DNA of 64,000 bases. It comes from Augochlora pura (taxonomy: Eukaryota; Arthropoda; Insecta; Hymenoptera; Halictidae). Where the stretch lies: contig NC_135781.1 of assembly GCF_028453695.1 (NCBI RefSeq), positions 28,953,640 to 29,017,639 on the forward strand. Reading direction: 5' to 3'. A model generated the notes under the pieces. The model was not told the DNA's origin. It ran no database searches and saw only the letters and a list, made by a program, of their open reading frames with translations. A program made the position numbers and the translations under genes. This document shows positions 26,461-40,663 of this stretch, one piece after another; position 1 is the stretch's first letter, and every line of letters begins with the position of its first letter.

Positions 26461-26595
26461 CGTATGCATTTAGTGTGTACCGTATGCATACATTTAATTT
26501 AGCATCGATTGTGTGTCGTGTGCATGTACAATTTAATTTTGCGCTGATTGTACGTTGTATGCATTTATTTCATTCCGTATGCATTTATTTACAAG
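26461..26595. repeat. CGTATGCATTTA minisatellite with 20- and 36-39-bp units
   Basis: Units start at 26461 (20 bp), 26481 (36 bp), 26517 (39 bp), 26556 (20 bp) and 26576 (20 bp). Each starts with CGTATGCAT or a one-to-two-base variant. The two long units share ATTTAATTT...GC..CGATTGT. The apparently repetitive peptide read through it (RMHTFNLASIVCRVH...) is a by-product. Confidence 0.8.
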
Positions 26596-29554
26596 CTTTA
26601 GCCGGCGCGGCGCAAGCGTTGGCCGGGGGCTTGTCTTAAGCCACGATTTTCCAAGTTCAAAATGCAGTGCGCTCGCAATCGAAGTTGACGTGCCGGGCAT
26701 TGCGTCGATAAACCGCAGCCGTCGAACTCGTCGATTAGAAATTAATTCAAGACGTCCATTAAGCGCAGTTGAACAGGCCAAATAGCGGTTGTTTCATCCA
26801 GCTCCGGGTGTTGGTCGCAAACTTTGCAACAGGTATAATGAACACTGGTCGACGTATGGAGATTGTATGACGGGTCAGCCTTAATCCATCCACCCCCCCT
26901 GACTCCTAAAATGATTTTGCGAAACGCGTTGTGCCAAGTACGCGATTCGTTGATAACGAAATCTGTTGCCGTTTCACTCGTGCTCGCGTCTCCAACATGA
27001 CGGAAAAATTTGTATAATAAAGTTAATACGCTAGGATTTAATACGTATTATAAACTAGAATGTCTTTGAAGATATTTTAAGACTATTTAATATTATTTAA
27101 AGTTTATCTTTTTCAAGAACAGATTTGCATTATGTTTATATGCGAAACGACGAAATAAGGAAGAAAGATGGAAATTTTGGGACGTTTAACGAAGATTTAA
27201 ACATCATTAAATGATCTTTAAAAACGAAAGCATTCTGGGTCAATAGGTTGCCCTTAAAATGCACGGAAGAAATATACAGTTCCATTAAAAAGAATCAAAG
27301 TCGCCTTGAAATCTCCATTATATAATGCCACCCACGAAACGAAGTATGCTTTAAGAGACAATTGCATGATTACTGCAAATGAGTCATCGCTATATTATAA
27401 TAACACATTTAATAAAGTTAATTTAGTAGAAATGAAGAGCATTGTTGACCGGTGCAACGAGAACACGGACGGCTTAATTGTACGTTGAATTCGATAACGA
27501 TTTGATTAATAAAATCGTATGAAATTAATTAACAATCGCAGATGTTTATAACGAGACACTCTGGCTGTGTATGGCGATATACATTATTGTAGTTCCGCGT
27601 AAAAAAGCGAAGTTAGGCGGATAAATTTCACGGTACGTAGTCTTCATGGAATAATATTAACCTAAAACTGCGAGAAGTTTTATTAAACTTCGCGGAGGTC
27701 TTACGAAGTGTGAATAATTAAAAGGCTCATAGGATACTAGTTAAGAAACTGCTACAGGTTTCAAGAAATTTTTACATCCCCTTCGGAAGCTAATAAATAA
27801 TTTTATTCAATGTTTCCCGTGGAAACGTGTTCGTCAATTTTTGTCCGTATAGCCTACGCCAAACAAAATTTCCTTTAATTTGAGTTTTGCATAATATCGT
27901 TAACACGTTGGATTAAAACGTACAATATCATTAATATATCAGATTAAAACGTACAGCGTACTAATTAGCACGGTTCAACATTCCAGGATTCTTCGTTCAA
28001 ACAATTTTACTTGTGGACACGGGAATTACGATTTAAACCTTTAATATAACGTGTTCATTGTTCATACGGCGATCAATTTATTATTATCGTCACCGGCGTT
28101 ATCTTCGGATCATCTACGTTCCTTCGGTCATCTAGAATCTCACTCGGCTACATCGTTCGCTATCGCTAGAACATTTTTGCACATGGGATTGTCGATCTAT
28201 ACGAAGCCAATAAATTGCAGTCGATTAATTGGTCAAACGCCGGTTCTGACCGATGCGTTTCGATTTGCGGAATGAGTGAGTCGATCGGCTATATGCGAAT
28301 TGGATGGTTCGAATATTATGGTCAGCAGTTGTTTTGTCGAGCTAGAATCGAAGTCAGACGGCAATAAACGCGCACGCACCCCCACACGGTTATACGCGGA
28401 CGCGGACGCGCGCGCACACACACGGAAAAGTAACAGGGCGTAACATAATAAATGTGGTGAAAGCAAGAGATTTATGTATTGCGATGCGAAGCTGAATTTC
28501 GTGTGGTTAGCAGCGAAACTTCCGGCGTCGCGCCGCGTCGCTGCCCGTTGTAACGCTGCTGTTCCTCTCGCGCATTGACCTTTCCTTCATCGAAAACGAA
28601 TAACACCGGTCGTTAGGAAACTTTTTAATAGCTCGGCGAAGGTATTACTGCCGCGACCGATGCACCCGATCGGCGATATGCTGCACCACCTACGGCGGCC
28701 GGTGGCCGCAATTAGTGCCGTTGCGATTTTATTTTTCCTTTGATTTGCTTAACCGCGATCGTTACGCTGTCGATCTTTATCGCGTGCGCTTTTCAAATAC
28801 AAGAAAGCATTTATATTAACAAATTTACACGGAAGTTTATACTTTTGAAAATCATTCGATTATGCTAATCAAGTGGCTACTATGACAACTACTTATATCG
28901 TAATTGTGGAAAATATTTTGATCATCGACGAAGTCGAAAAATTCATAAAGAAAATATTAATATAACAATGAATATTTTTCCAATAATGAACTGAATGGGA
29001 TTATTCTATATTGATTTTCCATCATGATTTTTGTCTTTAGAAATATGAAGAAGTGATTTTCAAGTTATTCAATGGTATTCACATAAATCTCGACAGTCGA
29101 GAGTTGTATATTTTGTAAAAGAAAATGCAACAATCATTTTATCATATTAATGATTTTTGAACAAATTATTTACTAAAAAAGATTAATGTTTATTCTGTAT
29201 CTGCGTCAGATTATTATTGATCTCCTTAGTGACCCTAAATCGATCATCTCATCGAGCCTAAGTTATTTCAGCTAACGACATGCACGAGAAACTTCGGATT
29301 TTAGGTTTACTTAGTAAACCAAACTAAACTTAACCCTGTTATTTGAGTGCCCTAATTATTATTTGAGTAACCCTATTATTGTTCTCTGATCAAATTTATT
29401 TCTCAAGACAATTTACAGTAACTTTACAACTAATCCCATTTGTTTTAATAACATTTCAATATTATAGATTACACATTGAAACATAAGTGAAAATAGTCGA
29501 AAATGTGATTTATGTTATTACAATTCTAAGCCACTCAATTATACGCTACAATAT

Positions 29555-30470
29555 AGGACCAACGAATCGAGTCACAGCGAGTGGGATCAGAGAGATTTCC
29601 CGGCCAGTCTCCGTCTCTTCGCGTCACCCAGTCTCGACCTCTAATATTTCTGCTAAAGAGTAAAAGCCACCCAGAGCCAGTAATTTAACTTGCGGCACCT
29701 GGCGCGAAATCTTGCGACCCAGAGTTCGCAACAGAGCCACCGTATAGAGGGTCAATCGCCGTTGTCTCTCCGGCGAGTGCCCGCGCTCTACATACTGTCG
29801 GTACACATAAAAGTTCCGAACTTCCATGCCATAACTCCTATTCCCAAGACTCCGTGATCAGGTCCTCCGCATCAGCTCTATGATGAGCCCGGCGAGCGAA
29901 CCCTTTCCCACCACGCTGCGATGTCCGTTCAAGTTATCCCCGGGACGAACTTCCGAATTTCTTGTACCTTGTCGAGGACTCTTTAACCCTCTCGTCACGG
30001 ATCCCCCGGTCGTTCTAATCAGCCTCGAGTTTCACTGTCAACCGGGCCAGGAAACCGTGGCATCGGAGCCTCTATTCGATCCGACGCGCGACGCCGCGTC
30101 CTTAAAGCAGGTGGGTCAACCACCACCGGCAGGAATCCGACCTCAGACCAAGCCAAGATAGCTAGCCCGGGGCGCACACGGTCTCCGAGTCATATTCGAC
30201 ATACTTTTCCCGATTTCCCATTAGCCAGTTAGGAATCTACATGGCCGACCATCAGAGCCCGGCCATCTAGGGACTCTGGTAGTCTTGGTGCGCTCCCCCC
30301 CCCCCAAGGGTTCCACCTGGTTATTTAGCGCGATTCTGTGAGCCGGCCGACCTAGAGGCTCCCTCGTGAGTACCTGAGGCTTTCGCCTGCACCTTCCAAC
30401 GTACCGGTGGTCTTATAGAGCTCGGAACTCCGGTGACGCGAAATCACAATTTTTCGGGATCTGTGCAATA
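29555..30470. mobile_element. Compositionally distinct GC-rich block, possible decayed mobile element
   Basis: Both edges are sharp: DNA rich in A and T gives way to about 900 bases that are visibly GC-rich, with ordinary dinucleotide mixing, and then returns to AT-rich DNA. CAATAT occurs at 29549-29554 just before the block and again at 30466-30471 at its end, which could be a 6-bp target duplication or chance. No terminal inverted repeats were seen, nor a TG...CA long-terminal-repeat signature. Short open frames exist at 29624-29827 (minus, 67 codons) and 29880-30161 (plus, 93 codons), but neither resembles a known transposase, gag or reverse transcriptase. It could instead be a conserved GC-rich regulatory region or a retrocopy. 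Confidence 0.3.
30295..30305. repeat. Poly(C) run, 11 bases
   Basis: Homopolymer of 11 C inside the GC-rich block. Confidence 0.9.
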
Positions 30471-31081
30471 TTGAAACCAAGCCCAAGCAAAGTCGTTCCA
30501 TTTGCGTCGGTGAAATAAATTTCGGCTCCGCTGTTCCACGTCCGACATTTTTAATTCAGCTCTGTCGTGCAATGCACCTTTTGGGAGCTAGGATGTTTAC
30601 GTATGCTCTAGAGCCTTGTCCGATCGCTACTATGATCTAGATCTTTATCTACCGCGCTATTTAGATCAGTAATTACGAGTTAAATAGAGCAATAGACCGA
30701 TTATTTTATGTATTCTTTAAAAAGAGAACTGTAATTATTAGAAAAAGGGAAATGTTCCTAAGTGACTCTTAAAACTGGACGATTTTTGTTTCGCATGAAA
30801 ATCGGCGGTCTAGTAAGTGTCTCTTAAATGCCCACAATTAGGCAAAAATATGTTTCATAAGTTTTCGAATACCGTCGCTTCGCACGCGGCAACTTCAACA
30901 ATGGTTGTCCAAATACACGATTAAATTGAAGTTAAATACGTTCAAGGTCTTCGGAAGCATTCCCCGTTTCGGTAGATTTTAATAATGTTTGCAATCGGAT
31001 AGAAGGGCGCCGCGCACACGGAAACATTATGTACCAATAAAAGTAGAGTTAACGAAACTTTAATAAAAGATACACATACGC

Positions 31082-31116
31082 GGGGGTAGGAGGAGGAAGG
31101 GAGGGAGGGTTGGGGG
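31082..31116 (+). repeat. G-rich tract with G-quadruplex pattern
   Basis: Five runs of three or more G on the plus strand (GGGGG, GGG, GGG, GGG, GGGGG). All loops are short except the first, which is about 12 bases. Confidence 0.7.
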
Positions 31117-32557
31117 TAGCCGGGCTTTGCCTCGAATTTAGCGGAGTGTGTGATATTTGTGCACACGGTGTACGGTTCCGTAACGTTACGGTTCTGATCG
31201 AATCTTTCGGATTGCGAGGCCGAATACGCGTGGTCCAACGCGTATATTGAACGGCCGCGTATCCGTCAAATTAACGAAATAAAGAATTCGTAAAATCCGC
31301 GGTCCTGTTTATTAAATGTTCCTATTGGACGTGCGCGATCTTGTCCCCGTGCACGGAAATGCGAACGCAACTGTATTCGTAATTCGATCGATCGTTGAAT
31401 TGATGCGGAATTTAATGAAATTTCTGCTTTGACTTTTTATCCATCAAGTACAGTTATATTGCTTGACACGTCGAAATAAGACAGGAGAAAAATTAAGCAC
31501 TCCCTGGAAAAATATAATTTTAACGTACTCAGTTTTTGATGAATGATTTTTGTGCAGGATAAAAATTGTCTGCATCGATTGTAAAGAATAGAAAATAAAT
31601 AGCAGGTTCGTTTTCACTTTATTCATTTTAATTGATTAAAAATAATATATCTGATTATATATAAATAGTAATTATATTTTTATATTCTTTTAAGCTTCGT
31701 TTTGTTTCAAACTATAACTATTTAAGTTTACCAGAAATAAATAGTTCGATACCGAGAATGATTACGAGACATTCTCGACTTGGACGGAATTAAATAATAG
31801 CCGGCCATTTCCAGGATTCTAAATTTTGTCCTATTTTACCAATTCCAATTAGTATTCATAATTTTAATCGCGTTCCTCCAGAATTCTAATTGTAATTTAT
31901 GAAGAAAGTTGTAATTACTTTAGCACGAGAAAAATTCAATTTTAGCGGTGGCGAAAGGAGGAAAAAACAACAGCGGAGGTTCTTGAATCCAACACCGGAG
32001 AAAATCTCCTGCAGTGAGAAGAAATGCGCGCTGGCTGCGGGTGCATGTGAACTTAAACTTCTTTAGGCGGAATTATGCGGTGTAAACGTTGGAGTCGAGT
32101 ATTAAACTCAGAAAATTTCATTTCTTTCCTAATAAACTTCATTGTGACCGTTCGTTCTTTTTAAGTCAGCCTGACTTTCCCTATTTCCGTCTTTGCGATT
32201 CTCGGCTTAATGGCGTATAATTTCTCATACGTTCGTTATAACTGTGAATGTGCAGCTCTCGGACGAACAACCACGTATACGTATAGTAACTACACAGTCA
32301 TCAAAATACAAGTGCATCGACAGCTAAAAAACGACATCAAATCATTTCATCAAAATAAATCGATTTTCGACCAGAATTCTTTAAATCTACGCGTTTTTAA
32401 TAATATTTTAAGATAAGAAGAATAAATATAGAATTTTTTATAATACCAATAATAATATTTATTGTGTTAACGGAGTGGATCCTTTGTTGCAAAAAGTATA
32501 ATAATTGCGAGCACGCCAGTAAGAGTTTTCGAAGATCGATAATAATACTGGTAATGC

Positions 32558-32574
32558 TAATAATAATAATAATG
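32558..32574. repeat. (TAA)n microsatellite
   Basis: Five to six TAA units in an AT-rich region. Confidence 0.85.
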
Positions 32575-35500
32575 TTAATATGAATAATACACGAACAATA
32601 GTAATGGCAGGGCGTGTTATAGTAGAGCATGGGTCACAGCGTCGCTAGTGACCCAGAATCGGTTAGATGGAAGTTAATGTTTACTACGTTGTCAGTAACA
32701 CGTTCGCTACAACGTCACACATGTATAACAACCACGATTTTGTGTTTCACGTAAATACTGTCAAATTAATTTTGTTAATATAATTATCTAAAAATACAAC
32801 GCGTCGCGTGATATTTAGAGAATTTACAGCTTTTCCCATTCGCGACATTTTTGTAACATGTTATAAAAAGATACAATATATTTGATACGATAAATACAAT
32901 AAAGTTAACTATGTTCGCCGATAGTGAATATATTAATATGAAGATTGGCGTGCTAATGAATTTAATAAATTTCTTGTGCACATAGACTGAAAAATTGATT
33001 TCAATCGAATGAAAACTTGAAATTAATAAATTACACTTGAACGAGTCACTCTAGGATATTTCAATGAAATTAGCTTAATTACAGTTGTCCGAAAGCACAA
33101 AATATAATCTTGTTTTACGATGAAACAGAACTTAATTTGTATAATTAATTACTTCGGAATCAGCCTTTGAAAAGATCCGCCACGAAAAAGCGAAAACGAA
33201 TTGTGTAAAGCTTATGGAAACGCGAAGTATAAAATTCCATGGATTCGATAGAAGTTGAAACGTTTAAAAAAAACACGAAACCCAGAACTCGCTAATTTTA
33301 TTTAGAAAGTACAATCGAAGGACAGTACTTCGGGCCGCGCGAACAGGTAGCAGAAGCGAGTAAACGCCCGGCCGGTTTGCCGCGAGAGTGATTAACAATC
33401 TCGGCACTTCGTTATTGTTACTGGCAGACTTTTACGGTCAAGTAGTTTTTCGAGCGACACACCAATCAATCGAGCCGCACTTTTTGCTGATCTCTTTTCC
33501 GTCGAGGTTCAACGATATTGAAATTGGAAAAGAAAAGCTGGTTCGGTGATACTCCTCGAACGTTCGGGCGGAGGCTGCCCGACCTTTTTGTCGGCGACGG
33601 ATTTTAATAATTTCTGAAGTCTCATTGGTCCGCCGGATGAAAAGGGGAGGACATCCGGAGGTTCTGCCGTTAACGACGGCGGGTGGAAACTTCTCCGGGG
33701 CCAGAAACGTATATGAAAATTAATCAAATACTATGGTCAATGTTTAACTTGACCGTTGCCGAGTTTGCGAGTTTCTCCCAAAGGCAAGCATTTATCACGA
33801 TAGTGTTTTTAAGTCTGTGCTGGGGAGTGACGTGAACTAATTGGCACCCTGTCTTCCATTTAATATTCACCACGAACTCCATAGTATCGCTGAATATTAT
33901 AATAATAGTATAATTGCGCTAAAATAAACTTAAAACAATGCCATTTTAATACCAGATTCATAGTGAACTAAAAGCAGCTGTCTCATATTTGTTTATAAAG
34001 GTAATGATAGAAAACGTTAACGAGTAACGAAGGATATGTACTCTGATTTTTATATTTCCGCGAGCAATATATATTGCATAAATAACTCGCGAATGCATCT
34101 TTAAAATCTGAATAATCGTAAATGAAGAAATTTGTGACCTGTTAAAACTAACGTTAAAAAATTACAGTAAGCTCTGCATATTTGATGGTCAATCTTCTCC
34201 CACTTTCCAGTTCAATGGATATCGCTCGAACCGAGTTTTCGGGGATCCATTTTTATTTTTGTAGGTCAGGCAATATCCAACACAGTATTTACTTCGACCC
34301 TAAACATTTTTGAAGAGCCGCTGGGCTAACGCAGACATTTTTTCGTAAACCGTATAGCTGTTTTATAGATGCTACCAAGGTTTCACGAGCTGTAAACCGT
34401 TTTTACAGTCTCTATATTATTTACATATGCTTTGACAATTGTCGGAACCTTTTTCAATATTTAGATAGACTCCGTAAAATTTTGTAGGCTCCGATCATTT
34501 CTGTACCACTATCCACAGCCTTTTCTCGTAATTTATAATTTACAATGTACTAAGAGTCCAAAACTAATTTCAGAACTTAGCAAAATTGTTATTTTACTAA
34601 GTTAAAGTAATTGTTACTTTACTCTTTATATATTTTTTGTATTTTTCAAATTTCCGACGGAAAGTGCATAATCTGTAAATAGTATTAGCCGAGTAAGTTT
34701 TACGCGTAGTTGGTACTGGCCTGGTTGAATTAACTAGAATAAATCATTAATGATAATGTTCCACGTATGGGTCAATATCGGATGCAACTGTTTACACTCG
34801 CCCCGGGCACATGCAACGTCTTTGTCCTCTCGTCATTATCCACGGTACATGCACGCAAACCAAATCTTGACATTCTAAACATCTAATTCATCCTCTTGTG
34901 GACTCAGGGAGCAAATGGCCACAGAAAATACACTCAGGCTTGTCACGGCCGTCCTTTCAAGTCTCCTTGCCCCTTTCCTGGCGAGGGACAGTTTTCTTTC
35001 CCTTCTTCCTCTTTATGCTACGCTTCCAATTATTTTTTTTTTTGCCCGCGCAACGATGTTTCTTCTCGTTTGAGTTATCACATCGTTTGACGATGTCTTC
35101 CTTGCCATACCGAATGGAGGGCTAAGACCATCTAAACGATAATGGTTTTATTTGATGCAAAAAATTGAATGCTTTAAGAGATCATGATATTCGTTAATTA
35201 ATGCATTAAAAATCGTAGCCCTAAAGTCCAACTCATTAAACGAGCAAGAAATTAAGATCAGTACAGAATCGTGAAAAATTCACCGCGTTGTAGAACATTT
35301 TATATTTGAACAAGGTGCTATTGCGTACATGAAAGATATATAATTTAATTTTTTCATAATTCGTCGATCACTTATATAATTTATTTATTTATATATACAA
35401 TATTATTTTATATATACAATATAATTTATAATTCGCTTCAATTGACGAGAAAATCGATACTATATTCGACGATCCGTGTATCATGCTAACCCGATGATAA

Positions 35501-38500
35501 ACTGAAGAACTTCATAAAAATTAGCGAAGCCGGTTGCAACAGCTCCATGCAGCGTAACCGATTTCGGGCAGCTGGCACTATTTTCCCGTGAAACGAACAC
35601 TCGCGCCGCACTTCGCATCCGAAAAAGTGGGATGCTCGCAGAAGTGTTTCGGGGGAGGGGGGATGAAATATTTTACAGAATCGCAGGATTGTTCGAGTGC
35701 ATGGGACAGTTATTGCGGCCGTCGAGGGGTTGGAAAGCAAAAGCAGGTGTTTTCGTAGACAGGGCCGGGAACATCGGTTCCACGTGAGAGATTACGGGGC
35801 TAGGTGTGCGCGGGCGCGCGGTCCCCCACAAAAGAGGACGCCGAGTTGAAGAATGAGGGGGCGGCTATAGCCGACGGAAGAGGATACGACGAGCAACGTC
35901 GTAACGTTGCAAGCTAGAGCGGCGGTAGGAGGAACCGAGATCGGCACAGTTAAGAACTTTTCGGTAAGAAAACGTATAAAGAAGTTTCGAAGAGGAGAAC
36001 TCGAACGGATCGTATCGAGGGTTCGCGGGACGTTTTAATAGAACCGGGCGAAAAGGTGCGCGAGAAACTTCGGGGGGAATCAACTAGAAAGCAAGCAAAA
36101 CACAGCGAAACAGCAAAACACTATGCCACCCCCCCTCCCCCGCCGCTATCAATGATACTTGGAAAAATCCGAACAGATGATGCTGTGGAACTTGCAATAA
36201 TGTATCGGAAGTTTCAACAATCCGAACTCTTCCGGGCCCGCGCTTTTACTTAATCTGTGCCGGAACTGCCGCCGCTCCCGCGTACTTTACAAAACAAATT
36301 CCAGCGTTTGGCTTTTTGTGGGGCGCCGAACGTTGCTTACAAGCGTTTATGTCCATTGGGAAATTAGGTGGCTCGAAATGACGGCCCTTCAATTTCCAGT
36401 AGGAATTTAAAAGGGCAAACTATTATGTAATTTTCGTGGCCATTGAAAACATTAAGAAGGTAAGGTTTCCAATAAATATCTATTTAAAGTAATTATCCGA
36501 ATGAATTATTTTTAGGCGAATACTTTATACGAATAATTCATTTTCCATCATTCTACTTATTTATTCTAATGATCCTTTATGTTATCTATTTATTCGAATA
36601 ATTATTTGTTTTAATGATTTTATTTTTGAATAAAAGTAATACGGAAGAAATAAATCGACAAACTATGAAAAATTCTATCATTTTTTATCATTTCAGCCTT
36701 TCTATCATTTTCGTTGAAATAAATTCCTTTCTCCTTGAATTCTTGTAGGAATAAATTTTTATTCGTACAAATTGGTATCTAAATAAAAACATCATTCAGC
36801 CCAATATTTATTCGATAATGTCGAATTGTATTCCTTAGTCTATATTTTTTATCCATCGTCCGAACAAAATTATGTCCGACACTGTGTAAAAGCAACAACA
36901 TATTAACCTATTACACGCACTCGTTGTTACAAGCACATGTTTTATTGCAGTAAATCAATGCACCATGTACCGACGTAGTTAATACGAATGGTTTAGAATA
37001 CGTAATGAGGCGACGTGGATGTGGATGACATTTTAGCCCGTGTTTCCTTGCAAGCTGCTTATTTCATCTACAATTAAAACCTTAATTACAGTGTCAGTAT
37101 TGAAACAGTTTTCACACGGGCACGTTCGACGTGCTTTCGACCGGTACGTTTCCGTGCAATAAATATGTTATTTTTCCGACAATTTCGTTAGATCGTAAGC
37201 ACGGCGTTTATCGTTCGTAATATTTGACGTTTACGAAAGCCGGTGTACAGAAAATCGCCGGATAAATTGCTTTTATAATAAAGTCTTTCCTTTTAGCGAG
37301 CACGGTTACATTTTATGTTGCTGAATTACAGTTTAATCGTTGCTCTTTGTACGGAATACTAACAAGAGCCGCGGTTCTTTTCGAGCGTAATGTTTCCCCG
37401 TGAAAAGGAGCCGTACCAGCGAAGGAGAAGTGTATCCGCCGTTCGGCGAATCTGGGAAACGCGTGCAACAAATTATCTCGCGAGATCCCCCATCCGTGTG
37501 TTCACTGTCGCCGGTATAAGCTGGTGAAATCCAAAATTTGTCGTGTCGCTTAATTGATCGGTCATTTAAATAATCGGATTCCCGCGTGAAATGTTTCTTC
37601 GCGGGGCTTACGTAGGATCGCGTGTCCACATATATTATCGTTAATATTTACGAGTTATCGGTATGTAAGTGATTAAATTCGTTGCTCCGGCGTTGTTTAC
37701 GCGAATATATCGATCTATAAAAGAGACGTGTGTAAACATCGGCTTAAAGCCGATGGACCCTGCGATGCTCAAGGAATTAATTGTGAACGGGATACATACT
37801 CTGTTCCGAGTATGGTTCCGTTTCGAAGAAACAAGAACAAGCCGCGTTGGTATCGACGATGCTAACTGAACCGATCGTTCTGCCTGCCGCGAACGCTCGC
37901 GCGAGATCATAGCAAATTTGATGAGCATGTAGACGCGAATACTGTCGACATCGCATTTATTTCAACCACGTCTAGCGGCAAACGATTCCGTTGCCGTGTC
38001 GTTATTTCCCGTTTATGAAGTTTCAGCATGTTCTACTTTGACTACCGACACGGGTTTTCTGTGACATCGGAACAATTAATCTAATCGGCACACCATGACA
38101 CCGGCGCCGCCGGCCTCGAACTTTATAACATTGAGGTTTCATACGCTGTAAACCGTTCCCGGATTTGAATAAATTACACGCGTCCGCACATATTGACCAC
38201 CGTCGCTCTGCTGACGCGAGACAAATTTTTATTTCCTCGTTTCGAAAATTTCTACGGGCGACGGGGGGTCGCCGTTTCGAAAACTGTATGTACAGGCATT
38301 TTCAATTTACATATAAGCGATGGAAATTTGAGACATTTATTTTTTAAATTTTAGTTATAATTTCAGATGAAAGAAATTAAAAAATATCATCAATTCTAAT
38401 TGTTTTCCGTTCCGTCTTATGGAAATCTTATTAGAACAATATTTTAGTTACTGTGAATATATCAATGCACGAATACTTTGTACAGCGACTGCAAATACTT

Positions 38501-39050
38501 TTTCAAAGAAGCCATAACTTAGCCGTACTTTGGTTTCATTTCATCTTGATTAATTCCGCCGGTGAATACTGGCTAGGAAACTGGCGATTTGTACGAAACT
38601 TTCGCGGGCTATTGTTCGATTGCTACACTGTGCATACCGGATAGGAGGACGAAGTTTAAGAAAAGGCAACGTTTCATATACCAGAAATGTTGATCCCTTC
38701 CGCGTGGCCGCCGGTGGCCAATTGAAAGCGTGAAGGCTTTCATGTTCGCGCTATCATGTCTAAATGAGTCGGCAGTGGTATAAACAGGGCGCAGAGTTTT
38801 TGGAGTACCATTCCGTTAGCAGTGGCAATAATTGTATGCTGAAAGCTTTTAAGAGAGCTATAACTGCGCCTTTAACCGTTAAAGCCAACATATCGATCTT
38901 GCGGTTAGAGGTTTTAACAGTATACCACTTTCAAGCCTCTACTTATGCTAACATTTCCGAACCTTTGCGAGCTCGGTTTCATTTTCCTTCTCGGCGAGTC
39001 TGTTGACATAGATATATTTGTAGGTTCATTAAACGTTTAGTTATTAAATA

Positions 39051-39143
39051 TTTATATATATTTAAATATTTACATATATTTAAAAAATTTACATATATTT
39101 AAAAGAATTACATATATTTAAAAAATTTACATATATGTATATA
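39051..39143. repeat. 19-bp AT minisatellite, about five copies
   Basis: TTTACATATATTTAAAAAA repeats with starts at 39069, 39088, 39107 and 39126, preceded by a diverged 18-bp copy at 39051. Confidence 0.95.
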
Positions 39144-40200
39144 ATTAATTAATTAAATACACAATAAGACTGTAAAAGAGGCTGTGCCATAAGTAATAAT
39201 ACAACGAATCATTCACACGTAATAAAAATCTATTTCATATGCAAGAACTCGATAGTTCCAGCAAACGTTTAAACTTCTCAACAGTGCGAACGCCTTTTTC
39301 CAAGCAGAAATTGCGAAAGTTCGTAAATGTTTCATCGACCAATGAGCGAAGTTTTTAACTTGCCCTATTTGTTGTCGTTTCACCGGAATATTTAAAATCG
39401 TGTGAAATACGAGCGTGTTTTTAGCTTTCATAAAAATTTTCATTCAGACAGCAAACGCTGTTACGTATTTGTAGCCGCGCAGCCGAAAAGTTCGACAAAC
39501 GGAAACAGATAAAATCGTAACAGCGAGAAACAGAAAATGGCCGCTGCGAGCGCCGGGGACGTTACAGGTCCCATCAAAATCGGCGGCATAAACTTGGAAT
39601 ATTTTTTTTTCGAGCACGTCGAAGCAGCCCCATAGAGAAGTGGAGATACGGGTAACCTGTTATCGCCCCGCGATTCCATTTTGCCGCTCTACGTCATAAT
39701 AGTTGGCGTACGGTCCGTTAGCGGTGATACCACGGCCGAATAAAAATCCGACGGACTCCTCGGACAGAAAATCAGGGAAAACGTGCCGCGAAAAACTTTC
39801 CGCGTGCAGCTTTGTTATCGAGAAAACGCGGCGTTCCGAAGTGCATCTGTCCGACACGGTTTCGACCGCCGTTACCGTTATTTCCACGCATGGGGTTAAC
39901 TCCGAAGAATAATTCTCGCGCGGCGCCCGCGCCCATAAATAATGAGAGTGGGATTGAAACTTTGCATGCACAAAAAGATCGTGAATTGTAAGGCGTATCG
40001 CTGGGATTTCACCGCGAGTTGCGGAACAACAGTGTATCCCGCGAATTATTAAATAACGACGGCAAAATGCGTCGCGGTATCGTGTTTTTCGCACGATTTT
40101 GTAACGAAATAATCATACCGAACCCGGAGATATTGTGCGCGGCGCGGCCGCGCGTCATGCTTTCGCGATTTTAGGTCGTTCAAGTAATTACATTTGCAAG

Positions 40201-40318
40201 CGTTACTTTTTTTTATACCGTTACTTTTTTTTATACCGTTACTTTTTTTACAACGATACTTTTTTTTACGATACTATTTTTACAACGATACTTTTTGCAT
40301 ACCGATACACTTTTTACT
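40201..40318. repeat. 15-18-bp T-rich minisatellite
   Basis: CGTTACTTTTTTTTATAC repeats with starts at 40201, 40219 and 40237. It continues as CGATACTTTTTTTTA-type units at 40254, 40269, 40286 and 40303, so the period shortens along the array. Confidence 0.9.
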
Positions 40319-40663
40319 CGGAATCTAAAAATACAGATTGAAATGTTCGCTTAGTTGTTAGATTTTCTAGTTTTCACTTTTTTTTTGACGAAAATAATAA
40401 AGAATTGGGGAGGTAATATATAGCAATAAAAGGTTTGAAATGACATTCTATAAACGTGGAAAATTTTTTCACAACTTTTTGGGTTTTTTTTTATGCGCAA
40501 AAACCTAAAGAGAATTTTAATGAAATAGCATATTTCGTTTTTCTATCAGAATGATTTAGAACTAGACCTGAAAAAAGTTGACCACTATTTTCATAAATTT
40601 TGACCAAGATCCTAATCCATTCAAGTGGTATATTAAGTGAATAGGTCAATTGTAAATTTTTTA

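Larger units (their letters stand above)
22621..29550. other. Noncoding DNA
   Basis: Mixed AT-rich and CpG-rich DNA. Besides the repeats at 24.9 and 26.5 kb, GATTAAAACGTACA occurs twice near 27.91-27.95 kb. No supported exon. Confidence 0.5.
30471..39050. other. Noncoding DNA
   Basis: Mostly AT-rich. The patch 35.76-36.25 kb is CpG-rich, with an E-box CACGTG near 35781 and a weak donor-like GTAAGA at 35964, but no coding frame supports an exon there. Confidence 0.5.

Noticed and set aside
29880..33727. Shared VGQPPP peptide between a plus frame near 30.1 kb and a minus frame near 33.6 kb
   Set aside because: The DNA does not align beyond a few codons, so this is coincidence and not evidence for a repeated coding element.
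39660..40094. 144-codon minus-strand ORF
   Set aside because: It lies in a CpG-rich patch with an opposite-strand frame open as well. No recognisable family.
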